Virus record (IMG/VR): IMGVR_UViG_3300042868_002307
Location: 1 to 33,371 of that record
DNA length: 33,371 nt
Source: a virus
Strand: one strand, 5' to 3'
In this document: positions 1-8,672 of the stretch, in pieces
How positions within the stretch are numbered: the stretch's first letter is position 1
How the letters are laid out: each line of letters begins with the position of its first letter
The notes under the pieces: model-generated
Databases searched by the model: none
The model's input: only the letters and a program-made list of their open reading frames with translations
Told to the model about the DNA's origin: nothing
Made by a program: the position numbers and the translations under genes

Positions 1-2
1 CG

Positions 3-743
3 CTTGTAACAGGGGACTTCACAGCCAACGTAGCTACGCTCACCCTGCTAGATACCAATGCAAGCCAAACCGCCCGGGCCTTTGTACTGGATGTAACCGC
101 TACGCTATCTGCTGCGGGTACGATCAATGTGCCTGCTATTCAGAAGCCGTACCTTGTGTTTAACAACACTGTAGGCGGGTTTGCTCTGACTGTTAAGGTA
201 TCCGGGCTTACCGGCGTTGTGGTCCCCAATGGCAAGCGAATGCTGGTGTACAACAATGGCACAGATGTCATTGACGGTATCAATTACCTTAATGGGGTAG
301 CTACCAGTGCGCTAACGGCCACAACAGCGACAACAGCGACAACCGCTGGGAGTGCTACGACCGCTGGAAGCGCTACGACCGCTGGAAGCGCTACGACCGC
401 AGGCACTGCTACTAACATAGCGGGAGGGGTAGCAAACAACATACCGTACCAACTTGGCGCGGGCAGCACAAGCTACATTACCGCCCCTGTAAATCCCGGA
501 TACGTTTTGAGCTGGAGCGGCACTGCGTTTACATGGGTTGTAGCCCCGCCAGCGGTTAACTCCGCAGCATTGGCGGGCGGCTCGGCGGGGGTTATCCCAT
601 ATCAATCAGCGCCTAGCATCACAGGGTTTACCGCTGCGGGAACTACAGGCCAGCTTCTGCAATCCACTGGAACTACGGCTCCGGTCTGGGTAGACCCAAC
701 GATTACTCCCGGACTTATCCTCTTTAACTTAGGAATCATCTAA
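3..743 (+). CDS. Tail fibre-like structural protein, C-terminal part (5' end cut by window edge)
   Basis: The reading frame is open from the first full codon of the window, so the visible 246 residues are the C-terminal part of a longer protein. The GTG at 129 is only an internal codon. The first 90 or so residues are beta-rich ('KPYLVFNNTVGGFALTVK'), a style I know from phage fibre proteins. A Thr/Ala-rich stretch follows (ATTAGS repeats, DNA about 315-410). Then come two loosely similar units of the form 'IPYQ...G..L...GT...WV' (DNA about 440-540 and 590-690), typical of distal fibre regions. The stop codon overlaps the next start (TAATG). A fibre or appendage role is inferred from composition and from the neighbouring adhesin-like genes. 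I recognise no specific family. Confidence 0.7.
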   Translation, partial: LVTGDFTANVATLTLLDTNASQTARAFVLDVTATLSAAGTINVPAIQKPYLVFNNTVGGFALTVKVSGLTGVVVPNGKRMLVYNNGTDVIDGINYLNGVATSALTATTATTATTAGSATTAGSATTAGSATTAGTATNIAGGVANNIPYQLGAGSTSYITAPVNPGYVLSWSGTAFTWVVAPPAVNSAALAGGSAGVIPYQSAPSITGFTAAGTTGQLLQSTGTTAPVWVDPTITPGLILFNLGII

Positions 744-1396
744 TGTCTATCAATGCCCAATATGCGGCGACTCCGCTAATCCAGAGTGGCACGACCACTA
801 CCGCCGATACCTCGTATACGGCCCCCACGAATGCTACCGTAGGTGTAATCGTCACTGCGGGCTCTACTGGGGCGCGGATTGATAACCTTGATAGTATTAC
901 GCAGGGCACCTCCGTTGCCGGGCTGCTTCGCTTGTGGGTGTGCCAAGGCACAATGGGATCAACCATTAGCTCCATTACTTCGGCAACCACAACAGCGACG
1001 GTAACTACCGCTACGGCCCACAACCTGATTACGGGGGACTTGGTAACCATTCAAGAGGCCTATCCGGTTGAATACAACAAGAACTCTGTCGCAATCACGG
1101 TGACATCCACTACAGCGTTCACATACACAATTACCAGCGTTTCCAACGTTGCGGCAAGCGCAGTTGGGTTTTACTCAAGCACGCGGGCGGCAGCAACATA
1201 CAGCTTGCTGCAAGAAGTGACTATCCCGGCTAATACAGGGTCAACCACAGTGCCGGCGAATGCAACCTCATTCTCAAGTATTGCCAATCCTGAGTTCATG
1301 CCGGTCATATTACCTGCTGGCTATAGCCTTCGGACTACGGTATCTGTGACGCAAACGGGCGGCATCATAACAACGGCGCGTGGAGGTAGCTTCTAA
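743..1396 (+). CDS. Beta-rich fibre-associated structural protein with an internal inserted module
   Basis: This is a 217-residue Ser/Thr/Val/Gly-rich protein with no catalytic motif. Residues 1-70 and 149-217 read as two halves of one beta-sandwich ('GLLRLWVCQG', then 'YSLLQEVTIPANTGS'). Residues about 71-148 look like a separate module containing 'AHNLITGDLVTI', 'YN' and 'AFTYTITS', a repeat style often seen in phage tail and fibre proteins. The start overlaps the previous stop and the stop overlaps the next start, so it is one cistron of the fibre operon. The function is unknown. A role in the fibre or baseplate is inferred from position only. Confidence 0.65.
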   Translation: MSINAQYAATPLIQSGTTTTADTSYTAPTNATVGVIVTAGSTGARIDNLDSITQGTSVAGLLRLWVCQGTMGSTISSITSATTTATVTTATAHNLITGDLVTIQEAYPVEYNKNSVAITVTSTTAFTYTITSVSNVAASAVGFYSSTRAAATYSLLQEVTIPANTGSTTVPANATSFSSIANPEFMPVILPAGYSLRTTVSVTQTGGIITTARGGSF

Positions 1397-2394
1397 TGAA
1401 CAAAGGTGCATACGGGTTTTCTAACCCCATCATTATTGGCTCGCGGATTAAACCTCCGTTCTGGAGCAGCGCACGCCTGATTACGGCAACAACCAGCACT
1501 GAACGTGTACCCCGCAACACATACCAAATGGGCGTGATGGTCTTTGGGGGTGGGGGTAATGGTGGGACGACCGGTAATGGCGGTGGTGGCGGCGGCGGTT
1601 TCGCGTGGGGGATTGTGGATGTCAATCCGGGGCAGTTGCTACCCACGATCACGGTTGGCGCAGGGGCTGGTACTTCTTCTTTTGGCACACTGTTAACGGC
1701 AACTGGCGGCGGCAGCCCGGGTACGGCTACCGGAGGTGCGGGGGGCACAGGGTCTTTTATCACTAATTTGCGTGAGGGTTTTAGTGCTACTGGTGGCGGT
1801 GGGGGTACTGGGGGTTTTGGGGGTGGTGCCGGTGGCGCTGCGGGTTCATTGCTAGGAAGCGGCGGGACTGGGGCAACAGGGGTTACATCCGGGTCCGGGG
1901 GCGGAGGTATTGGGGGTGGCTTTGGAGGTATTGGGTTTGCCGCATCATCTGGCTCTGCAGGCGGCGGCGGGGGTGTTGGATCGCATGGAAGCCCGGGAAC
2001 AACTGGCGTTGCGGGGGGTAACGGAGGCACAGGCACTACGGGGGCCGGCCTCATGGCTTTCTTGCTACTGTCTGATAGTGCCGCTGCAACTCCCGGAGGC
2101 GTAGGAGGCGTACTTACCACAACTGCTTTCGGGGGTTCAGGAGCTACTGGCCCCGGTGGCGGGGGTGGCGGCGGCCCGAGTACGACTGCCACAGGCCGGG
2201 GTGGCGGTGGTGGCTTTGGATGCGGCGGAGGCGGCGGAAGCGGCGGCGGCGGAGGCGGTGGGGGCGCAGGGGGTTATATGGGAGGCGCTGGTTCGAGTGC
2301 AGGAAATACCGGAGGCGGCGGAGGGTTCTTTGGGGGCGTCGGCCAACTTGGCGGTCCGGGGGCAGTGATTCTTTATTGGACTGAGGGTTACTAA
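1396..2394 (+). CDS. Glycine-rich adhesin-like tail protein
   Basis: This 332-residue protein has a short ordinary N-terminus (about 50 residues, 'FWSSARLITATTSTERVPR'). The rest is dominated by glycine, in runs of up to ten (GGGGGGGG tracts around DNA 1545-1600, 1795-1830, 1900-1970 and 2150-2330). It ends in a short hydrophobic beta tail, 'PGAVILYWTEGY'. Glycine-rich repeat domains of this kind form polyglycine-II sandwiches in receptor-binding adhesins such as T-even gp38, and similar proteins are common in phage fibre operons. A host-recognition role is therefore plausible but not shown. Long antisense frames across this gene are composition artefacts. The start overlaps the previous stop and the stop lies one base before the next ATG. 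Confidence 0.65.
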   Translation: MNKGAYGFSNPIIIGSRIKPPFWSSARLITATTSTERVPRNTYQMGVMVFGGGGNGGTTGNGGGGGGGFAWGIVDVNPGQLLPTITVGAGAGTSSFGTLLTATGGGSPGTATGGAGGTGSFITNLREGFSATGGGGGTGGFGGGAGGAAGSLLGSGGTGATGVTSGSGGGGIGGGFGGIGFAASSGSAGGGGGVGSHGSPGTTGVAGGNGGTGTTGAGLMAFLLLSDSAAATPGGVGGVLTTTAFGGSGATGPGGGGGGGPSTTATGRGGGGGFGCGGGGGSGGGGGGGGAGGYMGGAGSSAGNTGGGGGFFGGVGQLGGPGAVILYWTEGY

Positions 2395-2395
2395 A

Positions 2396-2833
2396 ATGAA
2401 ATACGCATGGATTGAAAACACGGTTATTCGTGACCTGACTGCCGGTGATCCGCTAGATGTGTTTCACCCCGACATCGCCACGCTATTTGATACGCAAGTA
2501 CCAGATGAAGCAGAATCGGGCGACACCTTTACAGATGGCGTATTGACCAAAAAGCCAATTCCAGAGCCGGTTATTCCAGAACTTCCTGTATTCGTGCCTC
2601 CTACGGTCAGTGCTATCCAGTACAAGATGTTGTTCACTTCGGCAGAGCGTATTGCCGCTAAGAAGTCTACCGATCCGGTGATTATGGATTTGCAAGACCT
2701 CTTGAATGATCCTCGCACACTGACGGTTAATATGGCGCTGAAGTCAATCAGTGACAGTCTGGACTATATGACAGCAATCAAAATCCTTGCCCCGGGGCGT
2801 AAGGCTGAGATTCTGACGGGCGATCCAAGATAA
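2396..2833 (+). CDS. Small fibre-associated conserved phage protein
   Basis: This 145-residue protein begins 'MKYAWIENTVIRDL', has a proline-rich hinge ('PIPEPVIPELPVFVPP', residues about 55-70), and ends in a helical segment containing 'SAIQYKMLFTSAERIAAKK' and 'ILAPGRKAEILTG'. I recall small proteins of this shape directly after fibre or adhesin genes in betaproteobacterial phages, but I know no experimentally assigned function. A chaperone or accessory role for the upstream glycine-rich protein is possible from position. It starts one base after the previous stop, and its stop overlaps the next start (TAATG). Confidence 0.6.
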   Translation: MKYAWIENTVIRDLTAGDPLDVFHPDIATLFDTQVPDEAESGDTFTDGVLTKKPIPEPVIPELPVFVPPTVSAIQYKMLFTSAERIAAKKSTDPVIMDLQDLLNDPRTLTVNMALKSISDSLDYMTAIKILAPGRKAEILTGDPR

Positions 2834-3300
2834 TGTTCGCGGCGCTCCTGTCCTTTCTTGGCGGCTCTGTATTTCGCATGTTGTTTGGCGAGATAAGCTC
2901 TTGGATGAACAAGAAACAAGATCACCTGCATGAGATGGATCGGATGCGGCTGCAAGGCGAACTAGATAACTCCCAGTTTCTGCGTAACCAAGACGCGCTA
3001 CGCCTCCAGGCAGAGTTGGGGGTCAAGCTTGTGCATGTGCAGGCCGAAGCGGTAGTGGACCAAATAGAAGCCGATGGATGGCTGGCTGCAGTCAAGGGGA
3101 CTACGCAGACTATTGGTATCTGGTTCATTGACGCTTGGAACGGGGTTATCCGCCCCTTCGTGGCTACATGGGCCGTTATTATGGTCACACTGCACTTCGC
3201 GCAAACTGGATGGGTACTGGACGATAACGGCTGGAGCATATGCGGCGCGGCACTGGGTATCTATTTAGCAGATCGGTCCCTCTTCAAGCGTGGTAAATGA
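2833..3300 (+). CDS. Holin candidate (3TM / GTA-holin-like)
   Basis: This is a 155-residue protein. Its middle (residues about 28-75) is a charged, probably coiled-coil segment. The C-terminal part has hydrophobic stretches around residues 108-125 ('RPFVATWAVIMVTLHFAQ') and 133-147. The sequence 'DAWNGVIRPFVATW' resembles the conserved part of the three-transmembrane holin family (GTA_holin_3TM), which I know from gene-transfer agents and many marine and freshwater phages. Its stop overlaps the endolysin start as ATGA, the classic holin-endolysin arrangement. A holin would permeabilise the inner membrane for the downstream signal-less endolysin. Family membership is by eye. An alternative is an unrelated small membrane protein. 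Confidence 0.6.
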   Translation: MFAALLSFLGGSVFRMLFGEISSWMNKKQDHLHEMDRMRLQGELDNSQFLRNQDALRLQAELGVKLVHVQAEAVVDQIEADGWLAAVKGTTQTIGIWFIDAWNGVIRPFVATWAVIMVTLHFAQTGWVLDDNGWSICGAALGIYLADRSLFKRGK

Positions 3301-3758
3301 GTACGGAAGCCGTTGCGATAGCGGCCTCGCTCTGTCGGCAGTTTGAAGGGCTGTATCTCAAGCCTTATACGTGCCCGGCCCTCGTGGCGACTGTGGGCTA
3401 CGGATCGACCCGGTACGAGGATGGGCGCAGAGTAACTCTAGCAGACGCCCCGATAACCCGAGCCCGGGCCGAAGAACTTTTGCGGTGGGAGCTAAATAGG
3501 GTCTGCATACCTGCGGTAAGACGATCCTGCCCTAAGCTTACAGAGCCCCGCAAACTAGCGGCGATACTGGATTTCACCTTCAACCTAGGCTCCGGAAACT
3601 TGCATAGCAGTACGCTTCGTAAGAAAATCAACCTCGAAGACTGGGCTGCTGCGCAGTTAGAATTGGCTAAATGGGTACGCGGCGGGGGGCGCATACTCCC
3701 CGGCTTGGTAAAACGCCGCGCTGCAGAAGCCGCACTATTAAGGTCTATATGCCCATAA
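3297..3758 (+). CDS. Endolysin, GH24 lysozyme (T4/P22-type muramidase)
   Basis: This 153-residue protein has the size of a single-domain glycoside hydrolase 24 lysozyme, which cleaves the beta-1,4 bond between N-acetylmuramic acid and N-acetylglucosamine in peptidoglycan. The catalytic triad has the family spacing E-8x-C/D-5x-T: Glu17 in 'FEGLYLKPY', Cys26, and Thr32 in 'TVGYG'. The conserved C-terminal region is present ('LDFTFNLGSGN' at residues about 89-100, then 'WVRGGGRILPGLVKRR' near 126-141). No signal peptide or N-terminal anchor is visible, so export should depend on the adjacent holin. The gene starts within the holin stop (ATGA) and its last 10 bases overlap the next gene. No spanin was recognised. 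Confidence 0.92.
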   Translation: MSTEAVAIAASLCRQFEGLYLKPYTCPALVATVGYGSTRYEDGRRVTLADAPITRARAEELLRWELNRVCIPAVRRSCPKLTEPRKLAAILDFTFNLGSGNLHSSTLRKKINLEDWAAAQLELAKWVRGGGRILPGLVKRRAAEAALLRSICP

Positions 3759-5887
3759 AAAAAATTGGAATCCAGAGTGGAGTCTCGAAGGAAAATACCC
3801 GCTACACCTCCGAAGGCAAATGGTACGACAGCGACAAGATTCGGTTTCGTAAAGGGACCCCCGAGAAGTTAGGTGGGTGGGCTCGGTATTCCGTCTATAC
3901 ATTTCTAGGCGTATGCCGCTCACTGTGGACATGGGTTACGCTTACTGGACTGACGCTTATAGGCGTGGGTACAAACCTGAAGTTCTATATCAACAAGGGC
4001 GGGCTGTACTATGACGTAACGCCTATTCGGAAAGTTGTACGCCCCATGCTTGGGGCTACAGGCACGGGAAACCCTTTCACTGCCACTCTAGGCTCTAATA
4101 TTATTACGGTCTACGATACGGCACATGGAGGTGGGTCGAATGACTTTGTATCCTTCAGTGGAGCGGTAGGGCTTGGCGGTAACATAACTGCGGCTCTACT
4201 TAACCAAGAGTACCAAGTAACCGTTATCACTGCCGATACCTATACGATTACCGTTGCAACTACTGCTACAGGTACTGATGTAGCGGGCTCTCCGGGTGGA
4301 GGTGCGGCGGTTGTTGCCGCGTACCAAGTCGCTACAGGGTTAGAGGTACAAAGCCCCGCTGCTGGATGGGGTAGTGGTGGCTGGGGGTCCGGAGGCTGGG
4401 GGACTGGGGTTACGGTGGGTACGCCGCTTCAGCTTTGGAGCCAGAATAACTTTGGTGAGAGTTTGGTGTTTGCCCCTGCGGGTGGGGCTATATATTACTG
4501 GAATGCGAGCGCTGGGCTGGGTACTTCGACCTTTACCGTGACTATCGGGGCAACCGCGGTACTGACCTTTACGACTGGCCCCCTGCTACTTAACGGTACT
4601 GCAGTCATGCTAGAGACCACTGGGGCACTGCCTACAGGGCTCCTTACCTATGTGGTGTACTACGTTATAAACTCCACAACAGTTAGCGGGGTTACTACGT
4701 GCAATCTATCCACCACGTACGGCGGCACTGCTATAACTACGTCTGGAACTCAGTCGGGCACCCATATCCTTTCTAATAGGGGAATTGCAGTTACGTCTTT
4801 GGGTGGGGCCTCCAACGTTCCGATTGTTCAGAACGCGATCTTTATATCGGACACAAGCCGCTTTGTGTTTGCCCTAGGGGCTAACGAATTCGGGACTGCC
4901 ACACAAGACCCTATGGTGGTACGCTGGTCCGATCAAGAGTCTGTAACCCAGTGGACGCCATCTGCCACTAATCAGGCAGGAAGCATTCGGCTCTCTCACG
5001 GGTCCAAAATCGTAGCTTGCTTGCAGGCGCGGCAAGAGATTCTGATATGGACCGACTCCACCCTCTATGCATTCCAATATGTAGGGGCTCCGGTAGTTTG
5101 GCAGACGCAGCTTGTGGGCGATAACATTTCGATTATGGGGCCTAACGCAGTAGCCCTAGCTTCAGGCGTTGTCTACTGGATGGGTATTGATAAGTTCTAC
5201 ATGTATGACGGTACAGTACGAACCCTTGACTGCGACCTGCGAAAGTTTGTCTACCAAGACATCAACCTGACGCAAAACTACCAAGTATTTGCGGGCACCA
5301 ATGAAGGCTTTAATGAAGTCTGGTGGTTTTACTGCGCGGCAGCTAGTACCGCGATCAGTAATTATGTTATCTACAACTACGTCGAGAAGGTTTGGTACTA
5401 CGGCACGATGGGACGCACCGCATGGCTCGACTCGGGGCTAATAAACTACCCTATTGCGGCTACATACAGCCATAATATCGTCAACCATGAGTTTGGGGTG
5501 GACGATGAAGAAACGGATGTAACGCTCCCGATCCATGCCTATATCTCCTCCTCTGAGTTCGATATGGATGACGGGGATCACTTCATGTTTGTATACCGTA
5601 TGCTACCTGACCTCTCGTTTGCGGGGTCTACTGCAGGCACTACTGCGGAGGTAACCTTGGGGCTGTACCCCATGAAGAACTCTGGGTCGGGCACGGGATC
5701 GCTTGTATCTCAGCCTGTTAACCAATTGACTGGGGCGGAATACACCGTAACTGAAGGGTTTACAGGGCAGATTTACACGCGCCTTCGCGGGCGGCAGATG
5801 ATCTTGAAAGCCTCGTCCAACAAAATAGGTACCGCATGGCAACTAGGTTCTATCCGTTTCGATGTAAGGCCTGATGGGAAACGTTGA
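3749..5887 (+). CDS. Large structural protein, P22 gp10-like stabilisation/tail protein candidate
   Basis: I place the start at ATG 3749, giving 712 residues. The longer frame from 3671 begins inside the endolysin gene, whereas 3749 has an upstream AAGG and gives the N-terminus 'MPIKKIGIQSGVSKENTRYT' that I recognise from many podovirus structural proteins. A WG-rich turn ('GWGSGGWGSGGWGTG', residues about 207-220) and 'DPMVVRWSDQESVTQWTP' also fit that group, which is often matched to the P22 packaged-DNA stabilisation protein gp10 (beta-propeller hub at the portal-tail junction). Two segments, residues about 107-193 and 258-342, look like inserted beta modules interrupting the conserved sequence. 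Virion location is likely. The exact equivalence to gp10 is inferred. Confidence 0.7.
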   Translation: MPIKKIGIQSGVSKENTRYTSEGKWYDSDKIRFRKGTPEKLGGWARYSVYTFLGVCRSLWTWVTLTGLTLIGVGTNLKFYINKGGLYYDVTPIRKVVRPMLGATGTGNPFTATLGSNIITVYDTAHGGGSNDFVSFSGAVGLGGNITAALLNQEYQVTVITADTYTITVATTATGTDVAGSPGGGAAVVAAYQVATGLEVQSPAAGWGSGGWGSGGWGTGVTVGTPLQLWSQNNFGESLVFAPAGGAIYYWNASAGLGTSTFTVTIGATAVLTFTTGPLLLNGTAVMLETTGALPTGLLTYVVYYVINSTTVSGVTTCNLSTTYGGTAITTSGTQSGTHILSNRGIAVTSLGGASNVPIVQNAIFISDTSRFVFALGANEFGTATQDPMVVRWSDQESVTQWTPSATNQAGSIRLSHGSKIVACLQARQEILIWTDSTLYAFQYVGAPVVWQTQLVGDNISIMGPNAVALASGVVYWMGIDKFYMYDGTVRTLDCDLRKFVYQDINLTQNYQVFAGTNEGFNEVWWFYCAAASTAISNYVIYNYVEKVWYYGTMGRTAWLDSGLINYPIAATYSHNIVNHEFGVDDEETDVTLPIHAYISSSEFDMDDGDHFMFVYRMLPDLSFAGSTAGTTAEVTLGLYPMKNSGSGTGSLVSQPVNQLTGAEYTVTEGFTGQIYTRLRGRQMILKASSNKIGTAWQLGSIRFDVRPDGKR

Positions 5888-5890
5888 CTT

Positions 5891-6748
5891 ATGACGCTAC
5901 TACTTAAACCAAAGGCCCCTGCGCTGCAGATACTGCCCGCAGAATATTCGCAGGACTCCTTTCGAGCGCAGAATAACATGCTGCGTATCTACTTTAACCA
6001 GCTAGACGCGGCAATGTCGGAACTGCTGGGCGGCACTGGAGGTAGGTTCTTGCAGCATCCGTATGGGGCGTTTCAATCTTTAGTTACCCAGACCGCCCCT
6101 GCTAACACCGCCAAAGCGCTTACTTTTGACACGTTGGATTACGCCAATGGCGTAGCACTCGGGGACCATGTAGCCGTAATGACGGCTTCGCAAGCTCTAA
6201 CAACCCTTACAGTCACTGCAGTGTCGGGGGATGATATCTATCTTGGGATGACCCTAACGGGTACCGGAGTCGTACCGGGCACCACAATTACTGCGTTCTT
6301 GGGCGGTACGGGCGGTACCGGGACGTACACGGTCAGCACATCGGCTACGGTAGCTAGCACCACAATTACAGGGTCCATAACCTCCCGGCTGGTAGTAACT
6401 TACGGCGGCATTTACAACTTGCAGTTCAGTGTGCAGACCAAAAACATATCCTCGCAAGCCCACGATCTTGACATATGGCTTCGCCAAGACGGCCCCGGCC
6501 CCGGAGTGGATATCGCGGGTTCTCGTGGGTCTGTAACGATAGCGCCTCGGCACGGCTCCGTTGATGGCGGGAGTATCGTGGGGTGGAACTATTTTGTGCG
6601 CTTAGAAGCGGGGGAGTTTGTAGAACTTTGGTGGGCGGTCGATAGCACAAATGTTACGATACCTACATACCCGGCAGCCACGGCTCCTGTGCGCCCCTCA
6701 ACAGCCTCTGCGATAGTCACCCTATCGTATGTATCCGCAATAGCTTAA
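5891..6748 (+). CDS. Structural protein with C-terminal jelly-roll-like domain and inserted module
   Basis: This 285-residue protein has an N-terminal helical segment ('[20 protein letters not shown]', residues 25-44). A beta-sandwich resembling C1q/TNF-like jelly rolls of phage proteins starts near residue 60. The sandwich is split: '[14 protein letters not shown]' (77-90) is separated from '[17 protein letters not shown]' (169-185) by a Gly/Thr-rich module with '[18 protein letters not shown]' (about 95-162). The last part ('[17 protein letters not shown]') completes the sandwich. The gene follows the preceding stop by three bases and belongs to the same operon. It could be a tail, head-decoration or fibre-base protein. 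No enzymatic motif was seen. Confidence 0.65.
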   Translation: MTLLLKPKAPALQILPAEYSQDSFRAQNNMLRIYFNQLDAAMSELLGGTGGRFLQHPYGAFQSLVTQTAPANTAKALTFDTLDYANGVALGDHVAVMTASQALTTLTVTAVSGDDIYLGMTLTGTGVVPGTTITAFLGGTGGTGTYTVSTSATVASTTITGSITSRLVVTYGGIYNLQFSVQTKNISSQAHDLDIWLRQDGPGPGVDIAGSRGSVTIAPRHGSVDGGSIVGWNYFVRLEAGEFVELWWAVDSTNVTIPTYPAATAPVRPSTASAIVTLSYVSAIA

Positions 6749-6760
6749 AGGTTCCGCATC

Positions 6761-8671
6761 ATGCCTATGCCTGAAGATACCCCTACGGTGCCGCCTTTAA
6801 CGGCGGGCAGTAATAAAAATCAAATTGCTGACGCCTATAGGCAGTACTTTTCCCAACTTGGGGGGGCTACAGACGCTAATCGTAGTGAAGCTAAAACGTA
6901 CCTTCAAGGGCTTGGCATTTCGGACCCTGTAGCATCTCAGGGGTATGAAACCTATTTATTGGGCCAGCGTTACGCGGACTATTTAGAGCAAAACCCTGAC
7001 GTCAAGGCGTATTACCAGCAACAAGGAAACTTTGACCCTATAGCAGCGGGCGCAAAACACTATTCCATGTACGGTTCTGGTGAGGCCCGTCCCGGTGGGG
7101 GCTTCCAAGACACAATTGATAGCTTAACCAAGCAGATTTTGGGTCAGGGGACCTCCTCAAAATGGGGTGGCGAGGCCTTCGGAAGTGCGGAATCCACCGC
7201 TAGAGATATGGCGCGGCTTTTGTCACGTGCAGGCCTTACAGACATTAAAGACTTTGGTGTTCGAGATAGAGTTATCCCGGAGCACGAGGTTTCTCAGGTG
7301 ACGGGGGAGGGAGACGTCCCATCCAGCTATATGGCTCCTGCTACCACAGTAAAGGAATACTACAACAAGGCGACTGGTGAATCCTTCGTAAACGACACCT
7401 ACGACAAAGCCAGAGGCAATACTTGGGGGGGAACTTTTGCTGGAGAGGGCTCTACTGAATATAACGTTCAATTTAAGCCTGATGGCACTCCCGTTTTCTA
7501 TACACAATACGGGGGTACCAGTAATGACTTCGCTAAACTCTTGCAGACCCCTGTGCTTGGGCACATACTTCAAGCAGGCGCTTCAATTTTCGGCGGGCCT
7601 CTTGGGGTTGCCGCGCTAAATCTTGCTGCGGGTCGAGATATTGAAGATGTGTTGAAAGCCGCGGCGCTTTCATGGGTTGGAAGTAGTGTTGCTTCTGGCA
7701 TCGCGGGCTTTAGCCCCGTAGTTGATGCCCTCGGGCAAACCGGGGCGAATATTGCAGGCCGCGTGGCGGGCTCTATTGCGACTGGCGGCGGCGTAGAGGG
7801 AGCGCTCCAAGCACTTGTCACGGGTGGGATTTCGGCGGCAATGCCTACGGTTACAGGCCTAATTCCGGGGTTTGATGACCTCCCCGATTTTGCGAAAAAA
7901 GCGGCTACCTCAGTAATAGCGAATACCCTAGTAGGGAAGCCGTTAGACCAGTCCATAATAAACGCGGCGCTTACCGCAGGTACAGATGCCGCTCGAAACG
8001 CCCTGAGCGATGCCGCTCGAGACGCCCGTACAGATACCTCTGCAACCCAGTTTGTGTTTAACCCCCGTGCAGACAGCGATCAAGCTACCAGAGACTTAGG
8101 TCTGACCCCTGCAGATACCTCTAGTTACGACACGACTACAACCCCGTTTGTGTTTAACGCCGCGAAAGATAGCCAGCAGGCTAACGAGGACTTGGTCCCG
8201 TTTGTGTTTAACGCCGCGAAAGATAGCCAGCAGGCTAACGAGGACTTGGGGCTGACCGCTACAACAACGCCCACACCGACGCCTAAAACAACGCCCACAC
8301 CGACACCTAAACCGACACCTAAACCGACACCTAAACCGACACCTAAACCGACACCTAAACCGACACCCCAAGTGCAGGCGCAGACCGCCGCAGCCTTAGG
8401 GTTCCCCCTCCTCGCCAATATGTTCTATTACGGCAAAGAGTTTGGTTCCAAGAAGCAAAAATTGAAGGGGCGGGGCGACCTAGTCGATGAGGACTACCGG
8501 GGTCTAAGTGTTACCGCTGCAGGAGCGGAGCCGTGGCAGTTTGCTGAGCAGCTTGCGGATACCCCTAAACCCGACGAAAATAGTGCGGACGAACTGATAC
8601 AGAAACTTACGGCAGGGGACTCATCTGCCACTACGCTCGATGAGCTAATGAACATTATTGGGAGAGCTTGA
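6761..8671 (+). CDS. Large virion protein, probable internal/ejection protein with repeat linker
   Basis: This is a 636-residue protein. Residues about 66-113 contain 'YLEQNPDVKAYYQ' followed by 'AKHYSMYGSGEARP', a small domain also present in the next gene. The middle (about 265-410) is rich in Ala/Gly and amphipathic or hydrophobic, as in proteins that insert into or cross the host membrane during DNA ejection. Residues about 425-500 hold three 'FVFN' peptides, two of them an exact 18-residue tandem repeat. A Pro-Thr-Lys repeat linker (about 503-537) precedes a short C-terminal domain. The gene has AAAGG ten bases before ATG 6761. No homologue with a known function was recognised. The ejection role is inferred from position and composition. 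Confidence 0.65.
   Translation: MPMPEDTPTVPPLTAGSNKNQIADAYRQYFSQLGGATDANRSEAKTYLQGLGISDPVASQGYETYLLGQRYADYLEQNPDVKAYYQQQGNFDPIAAGAKHYSMYGSGEARPGGGFQDTIDSLTKQILGQGTSSKWGGEAFGSAESTARDMARLLSRAGLTDIKDFGVRDRVIPEHEVSQVTGEGDVPSSYMAPATTVKEYYNKATGESFVNDTYDKARGNTWGGTFAGEGSTEYNVQFKPDGTPVFYTQYGGTSNDFAKLLQTPVLGHILQAGASIFGGPLGVAALNLAAGRDIEDVLKAAALSWVGSSVASGIAGFSPVVDALGQTGANIAGRVAGSIATGGGVEGALQALVTGGISAAMPTVTGLIPGFDDLPDFAKKAATSVIANTLVGKPLDQSIINAALTAGTDAARNALSDAARDARTDTSATQFVFNPRADSDQATRDLGLTPADTSSYDTTTTPFVFNAAKDSQQANEDLVPFVFNAAKDSQQANEDLGLTATTTPTPTPKTTPTPTPKPTPKPTPKPTPKPTPKPTPQVQAQTAAALGFPLLANMFYYGKEFGSKKQKLKGRGDLVDEDYRGLSVTAAGAEPWQFAEQLADTPKPDENSADELIQKLTAGDSSATTLDELMNIIGRA
8143..8250 (+). repeat. 54-bp tandem duplication encoding an 18-residue FVFN peptide
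   Basis: Two adjacent 54-bp units (8143-8196 and 8197-8250) are identical except for the last base. Each encodes a peptide built around 'PFVFNAAKDSQQANEDL'. The first 36 bases of this sequence context (8138-8173) recur exactly at 8871-8906 in the following gene, and a diverged copy ('FVFNPRADSDQATRDLG') lies just upstream. The identity points to recent duplication. Confidence 0.9.
8268..8370 (+). repeat. 12-bp tandem repeat encoding a Pro-Thr-Lys linker
   Basis: A 12-bp unit (ACCGACACCTAA and variants) is repeated head to tail and encodes 'PTPK' units. The linker separates the FVFN peptide array from the C-terminal domain of the 636-residue virion protein. Repeats of this kind expand and contract readily by slippage, so copy number may vary between isolates. 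Confidence 0.9.
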
Positions 8672-8672
8672 T

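Noticed and set aside
1365-2192. Long minus-strand Pro-rich frame opposite the glycine-rich gene
   Set aside because: It is the complement of Gly codon runs (GGN to NCC = Pro). It has no ribosome binding site and lies wholly within a better-supported gene of the rightward operon.
1-2394. Diversity-generating retroelement variable region
   Set aside because: Fibre and adhesin genes are present, but no reverse transcriptase gene or template repeat was seen in the window.
3671-3748. N-terminal extension of the gp10-like protein to 3671
   Set aside because: It lies within the endolysin gene and encodes an atypical Arg-rich leader. ATG 3749 has AAGG upstream and gives the N-terminus expected for this family.
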